DNA of 64,000 nucleotides, taken from Heracleum sosnowskyi. Lineage: Eukaryota > Streptophyta > Magnoliopsida > Apiales > Apiaceae. Under the pieces are notes generated by a model. That model was not told the DNA's origin. It worked only from the letters and a program-made list of their open reading frames with translations, and made no database searches. The stretch lies in NCBI GenBank assembly GCA_030848705.1, contig CM061244.1, forward strand, positions 47,161,190-47,225,189. The letters are read 5' to 3'. A program made the position numbers and the translations under genes. Of this stretch, positions 43,757 through 57,106 are shown one piece after another. Position 1 is the first letter of the stretch; each line of letters starts with the position of its first letter.

Positions 43757-46228
43757 ATGGTGAAGAAGGATGCAGGAGTAAAGATACCAGTTCTTGATAA
43801 GGACAATTACTTTCACTGGAAAGTAAAGATGCACTTACATCTCATGTCTATGGATGAGAGGTATGTAGACTGCATTGAGAAAGGTCCACACGTTCCCATG
43901 AAGTTTGCATCTAGAGTTGGAGTGCCAGATGATGCTCCTGATGTGGAAATTCCAAAACTTGTCTCAGAATGGACTATTGAAGATCTTGCAGAAATCCATA
44001 AAGATAAGAGAACCATGAACATTCTGTTTAATGGTTTGGAGCAAGAGATGTTTGACAATGTCATCAACTGTACAACCTCCAAAGAAGTATGGGACACTGT
44101 TAGAACTCTCTGTGAAGGAACTGAGCAAGTTAGGGAAAACAAAATGCAGCTCCTTATACAACAATATGAGCATTTTCATTTTAAAGCTGTTGAAACCCTA
44201 AATGACACGTTTAGTAGGTTTCAAAAGCTTTTGAATGGATTAAAGTTGTATGGGAGGATCTATCAAACCAAGGATTCAAACCTTAAATTTCTTAGAGATC
44301 TTCCAAAAGAATGGAAGCCTATGACTGTTTCTCTCAGAAACACTCAAGAGTACAAAGACTACACTCTTGAAAGGCTTTATGGAACCTTGAAGACATATGA
44401 GTTGGAAATGGAGCAAGATGAAGAAATTGAAAAGGTACAAAAGAAGGGTGGATCTATTGCATTGATTGCATCTGTGAACCAACTGGAAGATGACAATGAA
44501 GAAGCTGCAAAGGCCACAACTAGTCGAGCTAGTTGTAGGAGTAATGTTAGCAAGGGTAAAGGCAAGATGACAGAAGAAGAAGAATCAGAACCAGCCAACT
44601 TGGATGACTTAGATGAGATTGATGAACACATTGCTTTTCTGTCAAGAAAATTCTCTAAGTTCAAATTCAAGAGAAACTCAGAAGCAAAGCCACCAAGGAG
44701 AGACTTTCAACCTAACAAAAGTAACTGGATTGAAAAGTCTAAATCTAAATGTTTCAATTGTGGAATGCTTGGTCACTTTGCTGGAGACTGCTGAAAGCCC
44801 AAGATTGAGAAGGGCAACAGGAAATTTGAGCATGTTGATTATAAAAAGAAATACTTTGAACTTCTCAAGCAAAAAGAAAAGGCTTTCATGTCTCAGGAGT
44901 ATGATTGGGCTGGTAATGGTGAAGATTCTGATGATGAAGTTGAGTATGTCAACTTGGCTCTTATGGCTAACAATCATGAGCAGGAAGCAAGCTCCTCAAG
45001 CAACCAGGTAACAATTACTAATCTTTCTGAGCTTTCTAAAGAGGAATGCGATAGTGCAGTAAATGAAATGTCTACTGTATTATATAATTTGCGTGTTACT
45101 CTTAAATCACTTACCAAAGAGAATTCAAGAATAAAAGAGACTAATTTGCTCTTAAGTGATAGGAATGCAATGTTAGAAGCACAACTCATTGATTTTGAGA
45201 AAATGAGGTGTGTAAGTAGGGATGCTAAGAAGGAACTTGAGAACGTGTTAGAAAGGGAAGAAATTCTTAAGGCACAACTTGAAATAGAACAAAGTGTGAT
45301 TGCTAAATGGAAAGATGCCAGGAATGTTGCTACCAACATCATTAATGTTCAAGGTATGGAATCTTTCTGTGAACAATCATGGAAAAAGAACAAAGAGAAG
45401 CTAGGGTATGTTGGTGAAACCTTAGAATCAGAAACAGAGTCAACAAACAACAATGATCATTTGTTGAAGGTTGATATGTCAACGGAATGCAATGTTTCGT
45501 TGACGGATGAACCATCAACCGATCAGGCTGTTTCGTTGACAGAGAAAAGAAAAGATGAACTCACTAGACTTAATAATAAGTATGGTCCTGTCACCAAGAA
45601 CTTTGTTCAAGGTGAGTCTAGTAAATCAAAGAAAGTTGAGAAGCCTATTGAGAGAGCTAATGTAGGTCACTTGTCCAACAAGCAATTGAAAGATAAGTTA
45701 GAGAATGTTCAAGTTGAGGCTAAGGGAAATAAAAAGAATAACAGGAATGGAAAAGTAGGGATTAACAAACACAACAATTACACACCTGATAAATATGCTC
45801 CTAGAAAGACATGTGTTAATTGTGGAAGTGTTAGTCATTTATCTACTAACTGCAAATCTGTTAAGAAGACTGCCAAAGTGAAAATGTCTAAGCCTGCTAT
45901 GAATGGTTCTATGCCTATAATACCTGTTATGCCTAACATGTTTGCTCCATATGCACAATTTCAAAATCCATATGCCAGCATGCCATTTGTGCCTAATCCA
46001 TACATGAATATGTTTAATGTGCCACAAATGCCATGGAATATGAATAACATGTTTGTTCCTCCAACTATGCATGCTGTGAATGAAAATGTGAACAACCCTC
46101 AGAAATCAACACCAAGGATAAAGATTGATTTAAATCAATCTGAGCCCAAGGTGAAAAATGATATAAAAGGAAAAGCAAAGGCTAACAAAACAGGACCCAA
46201 GGAAACTTGTGTACCAAAATCAACTTGA
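43757..46228 (+). pseudogene. gag: gag of second Sirevirus, one internal stop
   Basis: ATG 43757 opens an 823-codon frame interrupted only by TGA at 44792-44794, directly after the first zinc knuckle CFNCGMLGHFAGDC; a CGA to TGA change is likely. The capsid-like part includes YFHWKVKMHLHLMS, the EVWDTV run and LRDLPKEWKP, matching the first Sirevirus gag. After the stop come a coiled-coil middle (about residues 430-540), a second knuckle CVNCGSVSHLSTNC near 45830, and a Met/Pro/Asn-rich segment (about 45890-46070). Its end overlaps the pol frame near 46207-46228. Confidence 0.9.
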
Positions 46229-49200
46229 TTTGGTTTTATTGTGTGCAGGGAGACAAAAGGAATCTTTGGTACTTGGATAGTGGTTGTTCAAGACACATGA
46301 CTGGTGATTCTACCCCGCTCACAGAGTTTCAGGAAAGAGCTGGCCCTTGTATTGCTTTTGGAGATGACAGCAAAGGCTACACTAAAGGATATGGCTTGAT
46401 TTCAAAAGAGAATGTCATCATAGATGAGGTTGCATTGGTGGATGGTCTTAAGCACAATTTGCTTAGTATCAGCCAACTTTGTGACAAAGGATTTTTAGTT
46501 ACTTTTTCTAAAGAAGCCTGTGTTGTTTCTAAAGGAGGAAACAACAATGTGGTAATGACTGGATTCAGAAGAGGGAATGTGTACATTGCTGACTTTAGTA
46601 GCACAAGTCCAGAAACCATCACTTGTCTTTTCAGCAAGCAAGGATGAAAGTTGGCTATGGCACAAGAAATTATCTCATCTGAATTTTAAAGTTATGAATG
46701 ATTTGGTGAGGAAGGATCTTGCTAGAGGAATTCCACAGGTGGAGTTTTCCAAGGATGGTTTGTGTGATGCTTGTCAAAAAGGGAAACAAAAGAAGGCATC
46801 ATTCAAAAGCAAGACAGAGTCATCAATTGTCCATCAGCTTGAGTTGCTTCATATGGATTTGTTTGGCCCTGTAAATGTCATGTCTATTTCAAAGAAGAAA
46901 TATTGTCTTGTGATTGTTGATGATTTTTCTAGATTTACATGGACTTTCTTTTTGCACTCCAAAGATGAGGCAAGTGAAATCATTATCAATCACATCAAGA
47001 TGGTAAACAATCATCCTGACTTGAAAGTAAGAAGGATTAGGAGTGACAATGGGACAGAATTCAAGAATTCAAGCATGAAGGTGTTCTGTGAAGAAAATGG
47101 TATTTTGCATGAGTTTTCAGCAGCAAGGACACCACAGCAAAATGTTGTAGTTGAAAGGAAAAACAGAACACTTATTGAAGCTGCAAGGACAATGCTAGAT
47201 GAATCAAAGTTACCAACTTATTTTTGGGCTGAGGCAGTTAATACAACTTGCTTCACTCAAAATATTTCTTTGATTAATCAGGCCAAAGGAATGACCCCTT
47301 ATCAGCTACTCAAAAGAAAGAAGCCACTATTGGATTTTCTTCATGTCTTTGGATGCAAGTGCTTTGTTCTGAGAAATCAAGCTGAGCATTTGGGGAAATT
47401 TGAAGCAAAGGCAGATGAAGCAATATTTGTGGGATATGCAGCATGGAAAGCTTACAGAGTCTATAATCTCAGAACCAACATTGTTATGGAATCTGTACAT
47501 GTTGTTTTTGATGATCTCAAAATTCAAGGTCTCTGTGATGAAGGTTTCCATGAAAGTCTTTCTTTTGAGAATGAGGAAGGAGATCAAGTGAATCATGTTA
47601 AGGCTACTGAGAAACAGCCTAAAGTTGTTGTATCTAGCACAGATGAAAGCAGCAGTGAAGATGAAATTGCTGCATTAAGATTGAAAAGAATAGCTGCTAG
47701 CAGACCAAACGGTCATTTCGTTGATAGTCAAAATGAGCGTTTCGTTGACAGCCAAAATGGTCATACCGTTGACAGCCAAAATGGTCATACCGTTGACAGT
47801 CATAGAAATGCTTCTAGAAGTGATCAATTGGGGACAACAAACTCAGGGGGAGTTTCTCAAGGACAAATGTCCAATCAAGGCAATCATGATCATGAAGCTA
47901 CCTCTTCAAGAGCAAATCTACCTCCCTCAAGGAAATGGACTAAAGATCATCCCTTTGAACTTATATAGGTAATGTTACTTCAAAAGTCCAAACTAGAAGA
48001 GCAACTCAAGAAGAATGTCTATATAGCAGCTTTCTGTCTCAAGATGAGCCAAAGAAAGTTGAGGATGCACTTCTAGATCCAGATTGGGTTTTAGCTATGC
48101 AAGAGGAGCTAAACCAATTTGAGAGGAACAATGTTTGGAAGCTGGTGCCCAAGCCTAAAGACAGGAGTGTCATAGGCACAAAATGGGTGTTCAGAAACAA
48201 GATGGATGAAAATGGCATAGTCACAAAGAACAAAGCTAGATTGGTTGCAAAAGGCTATTCACAGGAAGAAGGAATTGATTTTGATGAAACCTTTGCTCCT
48301 GTCGCTAGACTAGAAGCAATAAGGATTTTCCTAGCCTATGCAGCCCATGCCAATTTCAAAGTCTATCAAATGGATGTGAAGATTGCTTTTCTGAATGGGG
48401 AATTGGAAGAGGAGGTGTATGTAAGTCAACCTCCTGGTTTTGAAGATGATGATTTTCCAGAATATGTATACTTCCTCCTCAAAGCACTCTATGGTTTGAA
48501 ACAAGCACCTAGAGCCTGGTATGACACACTTTCACAGTTCCTCCTTGAGAATCACTTCACTAGAGGTACTGTAGATAAAACTCTTTTTCACAGGGTTGTG
48601 AATGGCTCTACTATACTTGTTCAAATTTATGTAGATGACATAATCTTTGGGTCTACAGATGTGAAACTTTGTCAAAAGTTTGCCAAGCTTATGCAAAGTA
48701 AATATGAAATGAGCATGATGGGAGAATTAACTTACTTTCTTGGTCTTCAAGTGAAGCAAGTTAATGAAGGCATTTTCATTAGTCAAACAAAATATATTCA
48801 TGATTTATTAAAGAAGTTTAACTTAATGGAATGCTCTCCTGCCAAAACTCCCATGCCTACTGCCACCAAACTTGAATTGAATACTAAGGAAAAATCTGTG
48901 GACATTTCAGGTTACAGAGGCATGGTAGGCTCACTTTTATATTAAACAGCTAGTAGACCTGATATTATGTTTGCTACATGTCTATGTGCTAGATTTCAAG
49001 CTGATCCTAGGGAATCCCATTTAGTTGCTATTAAAAGAATTTTCAGATATCTTAAAGGAACACCAAACCTTGGCATTTGGTATCCTAGAGAATCTGGCTT
49101 TGAACTAATTGGTTATTCAGATGCAGATTTTGCAGGATGTAAAATTGACAGGAAAAGCACAACAGGCACCTGTCAATTCTTAGGAAACAAGCTTGTCTCA

Positions 49201-49572
49201 TGGTTCAGCAAGAAACAAAACTCAGTTTCTACTTCCACAGCTGAGGCTGAGTATATTGCAGCTGGAAGTTGTTGTGCACAGATTTTATGGATGAAAAATC
49301 AACTACTTGATTATGGAATAAGAGTTGAGAAAATTCCTATTTTCTGTGACAACACTAGTGCCATTGCCATTACTGAAAATCCAGTGCAGCACTCAAGGAC
49401 CAAGCACATTGACATCAAGTACCATTTCATTAGAGAACATGTTATGAATGGTACTGTGGAGTTACATTTTGTTCCAAGTGAACAACAACTTGCAGACATC
49501 TTTACCAAGCCACTTGACGAATCAACATTCTCAAGATTAGTAAGTGAGCTAGGTATGCTAAATTTCTCTTAA
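46229..49572 (+). pseudogene. pol: pol of second Sirevirus (PR-IN-RT-RH), broken
   Basis: Protease has LDSGCSRHMTGD (near 46280). Integrase has the zinc region (WHKKLSH, CDACQ) and all three catalytic residues (HMDLFGP, RSDNGTEF, and the E of VVVERKN). RT has YVDDIIFGS (near 48640) and RNase H reaches ADIFTKPL and the stop at 49572. Lesions: a frameshift between about 46577 and 46647, a frameshift at 47966-47968 (stop in the first frame), and a TTA to TAA stop at 48943-48945. The integrase-RT linker contains four 24-base repeats encoding NGHTVDSQ-like units (about 47707-47808). The frame has no ATG near gag; a GTGTGCAG/GG acceptor-like site lies at about 46241-46250. Confidence 0.92.
47707..47808 (+). 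repeat. 24-base coding tandem repeats in pol linker
   Basis: Four units, each with TTTCGTTGA or ACCGTTGAC, encoding FVDSQ or TVDSQ repeats. They lie in the poorly conserved linker between integrase and RT. Confidence 0.9.
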
Positions 49573-50102
49573 TTATTTTTGAGATATTTGCAAGTTACAA
49601 TGTAGCCAAAAATTTGCTATGTTTTTCTGTGAATTAATTTTCTCAGGAAAAAGTGAAATTTTGTCTAAGTCAAAATTACTATGTCAACGAAACACACCAT
49701 TTCGTTGACAGTCTTAGCATTTTTCTGGGTGTTTCGTTGATAGCTCTTTTATATCAACGAAACGCAGCTTTATCAACGAAATAGACGGGACCTTAAACGC
49801 CCAAATCTGATTCGTTGATATAGCGCTTTTAATCTGAACCGTTGAGATTTGACACGTCTTTTACAACGATCTATGCATACACCCCTGTAAGTATAAATCA
49901 TGGTAATTCTTTAAAAGTAACGGTTATATTTTTTAAGCCAATCCAGTAATTATTGGACTCTTTTTCTCAGAATTTTTGGGGGAGTATTTAAGAAATTCTA
50001 ATTTCTTTAATTTCTTTTTACCTGTTCTCAAAAATTCCAATGGCTTTTCTCTCTTCTTCTCTCTAACAAGCAATTTAGTTCGAAGCTTTTCTTCACACAA
50101 CA
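49573..50102 (+). other. Spacer between pol and env-like gene
   Basis: About 530 bases without a gene. Seven or so TCAACGAAA/TTTCGTTGA copies lie at 49680-49850. GGGGGAG at 49978-49984 and TATTTAAG at 49985-49992 are followed by a pyrimidine-rich leader to the env-like ATG. Confidence 0.75.
49985..49992 (+). promoter_or_regulatory. Candidate internal promoter for env-like gene
   Basis: TATTTAAG, 111 bases before the ATG at 50103, directly after a polypurine-like GGGGGAG. The first Sirevirus has TATTTATAC at 118 bases. The leader holds CTCTCTTCTTCTCTC and one short upstream ORF at about 50040. Confidence 0.4.
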
Positions 50103-53049
50103 ATGGCACCCATAGTCAAGCTTATGTCAGCAGGAGGGTTCATTTATGAAAAGAACAACTCAATTCCATTTGTTGTCAAGGAGAGTCCAAACTATATCTT
50201 TTTCAAGATGATGGACTTCATGAAGAACTACAAGTTGAGCTATGCAATGTTTCACTCAACTCCTCTCTATAATGAGATAATCGAGGAGATTTGGACCTCA
50301 TGCGAGTATAGTGGAACAAACTGCACACTACAATTCACCATCCAAGGTAAAGAGTACATAGTTAATTCTGATGTATTGCAAGCATGTCTACATATTCCTG
50401 AAAATAATTGTAATGCTTTGCCTACAAATACTGAAATGGTTAACTTGCTAAACTCCATAAACTACTCTTTGCCTACTGATAATCTGGGTAGAATAATTAG
50501 GAGAGGATTGGTTAGAGAATATAGTTATTTAGCTGATGCATTTATCAAGGTATTTTCTGGTAAGATTAGCAATTTTGATGCATTGACCAATTCTATATTA
50601 ATTCTATTTACCATGCTCCTAACTGATAGATATTACAGCTTTAGCACCCAACTTATGTATGAAATTGGTGCTAAGTTGGGTGATAAGGCTAATAGGAAAA
50701 AGAATATCTATTATGCTAGGTTTCTGATGATGTTGGCTAATCATGTTAGTCCAACACCATTAGTTATCTCTAACCCTGTTTCCAAGTTTGAGTGTTTTGT
50801 GCAAGAGAAAAGGGTTCTGACAGATATACTGAGACTTAACCACAATGGTGATGTCCCAATGGTGTATTTGCCCATCATTGAGGTAACCTCTTCTAACCCT
50901 GTTAGTATAGTTGCTACTTCTATTATTTCACCCACCAATGTTGCTATGGAGTCTGTAGCTGTGTCCCAACAGGCTCCTGCCCAAGCATCAAAACCTAAAT
51001 CAAAGAAATCCTCAAAGCCAACATCAGGTGCTTCTCAAAAGGCACCTGTTGCAAAAACTACTTCACAACCAAAGGGGAGTGATTCAGGAGTTGTGAGAGG
51101 TGAGGGAAGGGGTGAAAATCAAGGAAACCCTAAGAATAAGGAAGGAAAGCAGAGTGAAATCCAGCCAAGCCCCATTGCGTCTTCCCAACAAGGCACAATG
51201 AGTAAAATGGATTTAAACACAAGTCTAGTTGCATCCTCCCAAAAGGATGTGATTATTGAAACAAGCTATCCTCCAAGAGCACACTCCAAAAGGGTAAGGG
51301 ACACTTCAAGCCCACAGTCTACATTTTCCCAATACCGAAGGAGAGTGAAACAAAAATCCAAGGGAACACAGGGTGCACACACTCTGGAAGCAACACTTCC
51401 AGTTTCACAAATTCAGTTTGATGTAACCCCTATCATTACTCTGGGGTTACAGTCCCATTCTCTAAACATCAACCTTGAACTATCTCCATCAAATTCACCA
51501 ACTCAATCTTTAGATGTGGACATGATCCATTCATCTATTCCTGATTCTCCAACTCTAATCTTGGAGAAGCCCCACTCTGAAGCTGGTGGTCATCACTTAC
51601 TAAGTGATTTGTTGGGTCATCAACCAACTTTTTTTGAAGTTGCAAGAGGATCTGTGGACCAATCTCTAAAATCAATCACCACAGATTCTATTGTAATTTC
51701 ACTTTCTCAAAGTGCTTTATTGACTTCATCAACGAAACAGCCTCTTTCGTTGACAAGTGTTTCTCCATCAATGGTATCCATACCGTTGACAGTTCAAACT
51801 ACCATTCCGTTGATAGGTCATTCTACACCCCTTATTGAAAATCAAGTTGTTTCCACAACTAGTGTAGATGACCTGGTGGTAGTTGAGACACTTTTAGGTT
51901 TGAGAGGGAGTGAAATTGAGAGGCTGGCTTGCATCCAGGCAAAAGGAGAGACTGAGAGTGAGAAGCTGGATATTTCTTCCAGCCAGGCAAAAGGAGAGAT
52001 TGAGAGTACCACCTTAGTAGGTGAAGGTGAGGGTGTGAGAGGTGTGAGCCATGGGGAGCCCATGATGCAAGAAAATAGTGGAGAGAGAGAAGGGACTACA
52101 GGAGTGATAAGGGAGGAGGCAGCCATTGCTAGTGAGTTAATGAGGGTCAGTGAGGGAGAAAGGGAACTTACCTTCCAAGAGCATTATCAACAAACTCTGG
52201 ATAGTATTTCCCTGGATCTTGAGACCTTTACTCATCCTATGCCAGCCTATCAAGTTATGGCTCAACAGGGCAATGTGGAGGTAGAAAGGTCACTCAACTT
52301 AATTCATACTACTGCATCAATGCAAAGAGCAAAGGATGCCCTGACCAATCTATCTCCAACAGCTGCAGCAAGTGGAGACTTTAATTTTTTGATGATGAGG
52401 ACAACTTTGGTGACAATCTACAGGTGGCCACCACTACACAGACTGGGACTTCTGTGGTGCCTCCTACACCAAACTGGCTTTCTCAGGATATGCATGGTAG
52501 ATGCAACTTGGATGCTGCTATCACAAGGCAGTACAATGAGGCATATCTAGCTCATGAGTCTGCAGAGGCAAGGGACAAGAAATTCTACAAGGCCATAATG
52601 GATTCTCTGGAAATTCAAAGGCTACAAATGTTGCAGACAAGGATTGAGGCTACAGAAATCAAGGATTCAATTAGCAACCTTAGGGATGCTACTGACAGGA
52701 GGCTAGATGAAAAGCTTCCTCTTCACACTGTCTCCAAGATGTCAAGGTTTTTCACCAAGGAACTTGAAGTGTCCTCATCTTTGAAAACTCTCTCCTCTAG
52801 AGTGGACAAAGTTGAGGCTACACTTTCTCACATGCAGAAGGAACAGGAGAAGCAAACTCAGCTACTCACCCAGCTTCTGGTAGCTCAAGGAATCCCTATC
52901 ATCTCACTTGATGATAACAAAAAGGGGGAGAAAACTAAGGAGCTAGAGAAATCTAGAGAGCTTGATATACAAATCACAAAGGTTTTGGTCCCAGCCATCT
53001 CCTTACCAGAAGAGCCATTAGCAATGGGGGAGTTTGGAAAGAAGAAAAA
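50103..53049 (+). pseudogene. env-like gene of second Sirevirus, broken
   Basis: ATG 50103 opens an 815-codon frame; a second frame (seen from 52424) continues the protein, the two joined by a one-base loss, probably in the T run at 52385-52390. Residues about 1-270 are the globular part also seen in the first Sirevirus. A Ser/Thr/Pro-rich middle follows, then a predicted coiled coil (about 52560-52890) ending in DDNKKGE, parallel to DDVKKGE in the other element. No signal peptide or transmembrane segment is evident. The gypsy LTR starts at 53050 and cuts the 3' end. TCAACGAAA-type motifs at 51728-51815 are read as STKQ, SLTS and PLT. Confidence 0.8.
52919..52930 (+). other. Internal polypurine-like tract in env-like gene
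   Basis: AAAAAGGGGGAG, identical to 9101-9112 (minus strand) of the first Sirevirus and at the same place after the coiled coil. Confidence 0.5.
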
Positions 53050-56000
53050 TGTAAGACCCCAGATTTTGGGTAGAATTAAAACTTTTATTATATGTTGATG
53101 TAAATATGGATAGTGGCAATGACTTTGAGAATTAAGCTATGAAATGAATATGAATTTCGGTTTTCAAACATTTTGAGAATAGTAAGAATGGACTGAACAT
53201 ATAGATAAGAATAATCTCTCTGGAGAATAAGAATACAATATTCCAAGGAAGAAAAATATTTTTATGTCATCCAAATCGATATCTGGTATACATCCGACAA
53301 CTCCGTAAACAAGATAGCGTGTGCCCGAGAAATCACTAGAACATTTCTAAGTGCAAGAGGTAAAGAGAAATAAACCAGGAATATTGGAGCGGATATTGAT
53401 CCAAAGGATTATAGAAAAACCACTGATGAATAGTAACTTTTCCATTTAAAAAGTTTTTCAGACCACCCTATATACGGGACGATATAATAAACTTTCAAGG
53501 GCGTATTAGCGATCTACGATGTAAATGAAGGAATGCAAAAGTTGTCAGAATCGGAAAAATAGCATTTCTGTTTTCTCCGAAATTTCACCAATAACGGACG
53601 GATTAATAATTATTTGAGAATAATTGAGGATTTAAGTTATCAATTCCATGGATATGGATTTAATAAAAGAATTAGAGATATTAAGAACAAATACGATAAA
53701 CTACTTCGATAGAACACTTAAGAAACCCTGCGAACATTCTACGCGATTAAACGGAGACGGAACAACGAAACACTTACGAGATTAAATATAGACATGGAAG
53801 TAACATGTAACAAGATTAATTCGAGGAATGCAACATTTGGATCATCAGTGTGAAAGGAAACAAAACAATAAAGCAAACCAGTAAAGCTACTTTATTCAGA
53901 TGCGTGCATGTGCGACACGTGCCCCTGTGACAAGCCAAAACTTGATGACTCACCATTTTGGCTAACAAAATATCATCTTTTCCACCAAAAGTCACCAAGG
54001 CAAAAGCAAGAACAACTCCCCATTTTCAAGAACAAAAATATTCGGCCCTTTTAAGAAGAACAATTATACATTTTTCAAAGATCAACTTCCAAGCATCCAT
54101 AATTCATGTTCTTGGATTCAAAAGCTTCCATATTTCACAACTAAGGTATTCTCTAAATCCTAGAACCATCCATTAAGGTTATCATGTTCAAATCCTTGAT
54201 TAAAGATGAGGATGAATAGTGAAATGAATAGTGATTTCAAGAACTAACTTTTGATTCTTGATTTCTTTTGTTGATTCAAGCTATCTTAAGGTTATATAAG
54301 GACTATACAAGGCTTATTAAGATCGTATACACTCCAAGGAAGGTATAATCTCTTGAAACCCTTAGTTATAATATGATTTATATGGGTAGTTTTGAGTATA
54401 CTTTAGTTGGTATAATCATAAGGATGATTGAGTGGTTTTAGCGGAGGTTTGATGAAAGTTTGATGTTGTTTTGATGTTAAGCAAGTAGATGTTGGTTTTG
54501 ACTGATTTGTGATGATTATGAATTAGTAATGATGTTGAGGATTTGACTTGGTGATTTGGTTTGGATTGATCTTGTAAGTTTATGATTAAACTTTGGAATC
54601 GTTAAAACATAGCCGTTATAATGCCCGATTTTCCCTAGCTCTGTTTTGTCTGTGATGTTCGGACATAAGGACTTCTGTCCAGAGTCACCACTTCCTAGTA
54701 TTGTGTAGGTCTTGTTTCAAGGTTCGTTTTGGTATAAAGATCATGTTAATCGGATTTACGGTTTAGGAGAAACGAGTGTTTTAGTTAAAGGTGTTTCGAG
54801 AAACCGGACTATACCACTTAGCCAACTTTGAGGCAATCACTAAACCCCTTAACGGACTTATTGGAATGTGAAACTTTGTGATAACATGCTAGGTATGTCT
54901 AGGAAGACCCTCGAGAAGATTTCGTGTTAAAAGGATTTAACCTCTATTTTATAAAAATGTTCAAGTCGAGCGTACGCGAGAAGAGTCTTAAGGAGTCGAC
55001 TTGAAAACATGTTTTAGCCTAAGTAAAGTATGTACTTGGTGTCTTAAAAGTGTTAAGTGATTAATCTCGGATATTTTGACTATGTATAGATCGCCGGATT
55101 GACTCGAGGCACACTACCCCTACCTCACCACCAGGCAAGTTTTCTAAACCTATTCTACTGTTGTTGTGATAATAACTGTTTTCAATTATGATATGCGATT
55201 GCGATATATATAAATTGCATACTTGTTTTCGAATTGCTATGTATAGCAATACTTGAGGTTATGACTTGAAGTTGGGGCTTATAAGTTAGATATGGGATAT
55301 CAGCTATAAGCCAGGGCTTTATATTTGCCCTAGGATAAGGGCGTGTGATTTTCTTGAAAGATCAGTAGTGATTATATTTTGTATATGATAAAGGTTATTT
55401 TCCGATAAAGATATCGGGTACTGTCATTCGGGGATTAATTATTTACTTAAAGAATATTATTTATATTCATTTGAGGATTATTGACTTAAAGAATATTAAT
55501 TATATTCATTTGAGGATTATTGACTTTAAGAATATTACTTTTGAATATTCATTAAGGATTATTTATTTAATGAATATTATTTTCAAATATTCATTTAAGG
55601 ATTATTTATTTAATGAATATTATTTTCAAATATTCATTTAAGGATTATTTATTTAATGAATATTATTTTCAAATATTCATTTGAAGTTTACTTATTTAGT
55701 AAATATTATTAATTATTTTCAAATCAAAAAGAGGTTCCCAAAACAATGTTTTTCCATTTAAATCTGTCTTTTAAAGGGGATTTAAATGCTCGCTCAACTA
55801 TCAAAAATATGGGAAACCTGATTTAAGTGACTACTACTCTTTTTAAACTCTCAATTCAAAAACTGTCAAGGGACAGATATTTTTCGGAACAATGTAATTG
55901 CTGCAAGTCAAATATTGTGTTACCACCTCAACGATCGAGGGGTAAATTCATGGAACAAGTCGATATCCATTAACAAGCATAGCTTGGGAAATATTGGGGA

Positions 56001-57091
56001 ATCTTCCTTTCCAACCTAGATATAACTACTTAGTGGAGTCGTATCAACAAGTATTACACTTGGGGAAAGGAGGACGACCTTTACGTTTCAGAGTCATGGA
56101 TTTCATCTGAACTAGGAGTGGTGTAAGTGGTCCAGTTGCGATAGACCCATCCAACTTTTATGGCCCCAAATGGGCCGGGAGGTCACTGAAAGGCGGTAGA
56201 CAAAGTCAGCCCGTCGTGATTCTTCCATCTACATGTAGAAAACTATTTGAGCGGTGCGACCTGCTACTGATCATAGCAAGGTTAGGCACAGCGGGCGCGG
56301 TAGCAACTCCAATATTAGTTCATCATCCAATTTGGATATTCCTGCAACATGTATTGGGAAGAAAAAACCAATCATGTTGGCAGGGGGTCGAAAGTACTTG
56401 AAAATGAAGTGACATTAACTTCACGCAACTTCAGCTTTTATTTTATGAAGTATGACTCTGATGAAACCTGATTAAGGATATATACGTATAAGTGGAATTT
56501 GGGTTACGGAGACATTATATTGATTTTCCTTGTAACGTCACCCTTTATATCATACTAGTTTCTTATCCGTTTAAGGCTTATCATGTGGTTGCAAGGATAT
56601 TATTGAACTGTTATTTGTTATAAACTATTTTTGGTGGGCTTTATTGCTCACCCTTGCTTTATTTATGATATCACAACAACAGCTAGAGCAGATGGCCCGC
56701 AACAGTCACACCCTGCGAAAGCGGGTAGCAGTCGTCAGAGATTTACCCGTTGATGTCGTAGCCGCCATAGCTGAGGTAGTAACCACCAGTGTTTTAAGCT
56801 TCAGCTTTTATGTACCAGACTTATTTATATTATGATCAATGTAATCAACGGCAAGAACTTTTAAATGCACTCTGTAATCTTTTGGGTTTGTAATAACTTA
56901 TAACTTGTGGATCATATGACTAGATACTTATTCCAATTTCATCTCTGGGACTATAACTTGTTGTGTGTGCGGTGTTGTTATTGTGGGGTCACAGCATGTG
57001 GTTTAATTATTTTGATTCAAGTGCAAGTATTATTGATGGGAATTGAGACCGTAACGACCGGATCCCCGACCCCGGATCTGGGGCTGTTACA
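53050..57091 (+). repeat. 5' LTR of second Tekay-type element
   Basis: 4042 bp, canonical TG...CA. It contains a tandem array of 39-43 bp units (55432-55710) and a C/G-rich end with CCCCGACCCCGG. Short ORFs inside show no recognisable protein. I did not find an unambiguous TATA box; TATATAAG near 54293 is one candidate. Confidence 0.93.
55432..55710 (+). repeat. Tandem 39-43 bp repeats in LTR
   Basis: Six to seven units starting near 55432, 55474, 55513, 55555, 55598 and 55641. Later units are 43 bp and nearly identical. Each carries GAATATT followed by AATATTC, so each can fold into a small hairpin. Confidence 0.85.
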
Positions 57092-57095
57092 GAAA

Positions 57096-57106
57096 TGGTA
57101 TCAGAG
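57096..57106 (+). other. Primer binding site, second Tekay-type element
   Basis: TGGTATCAGAG, complementary to initiator methionine tRNA, four bases after the 5' LTR. Confidence 0.9.

Noticed and set aside
45839..46072. His/Trp-rich minus-strand ORF
   Set aside because: Antisense shadow of the Met/Pro/Asn-rich segment of gag.
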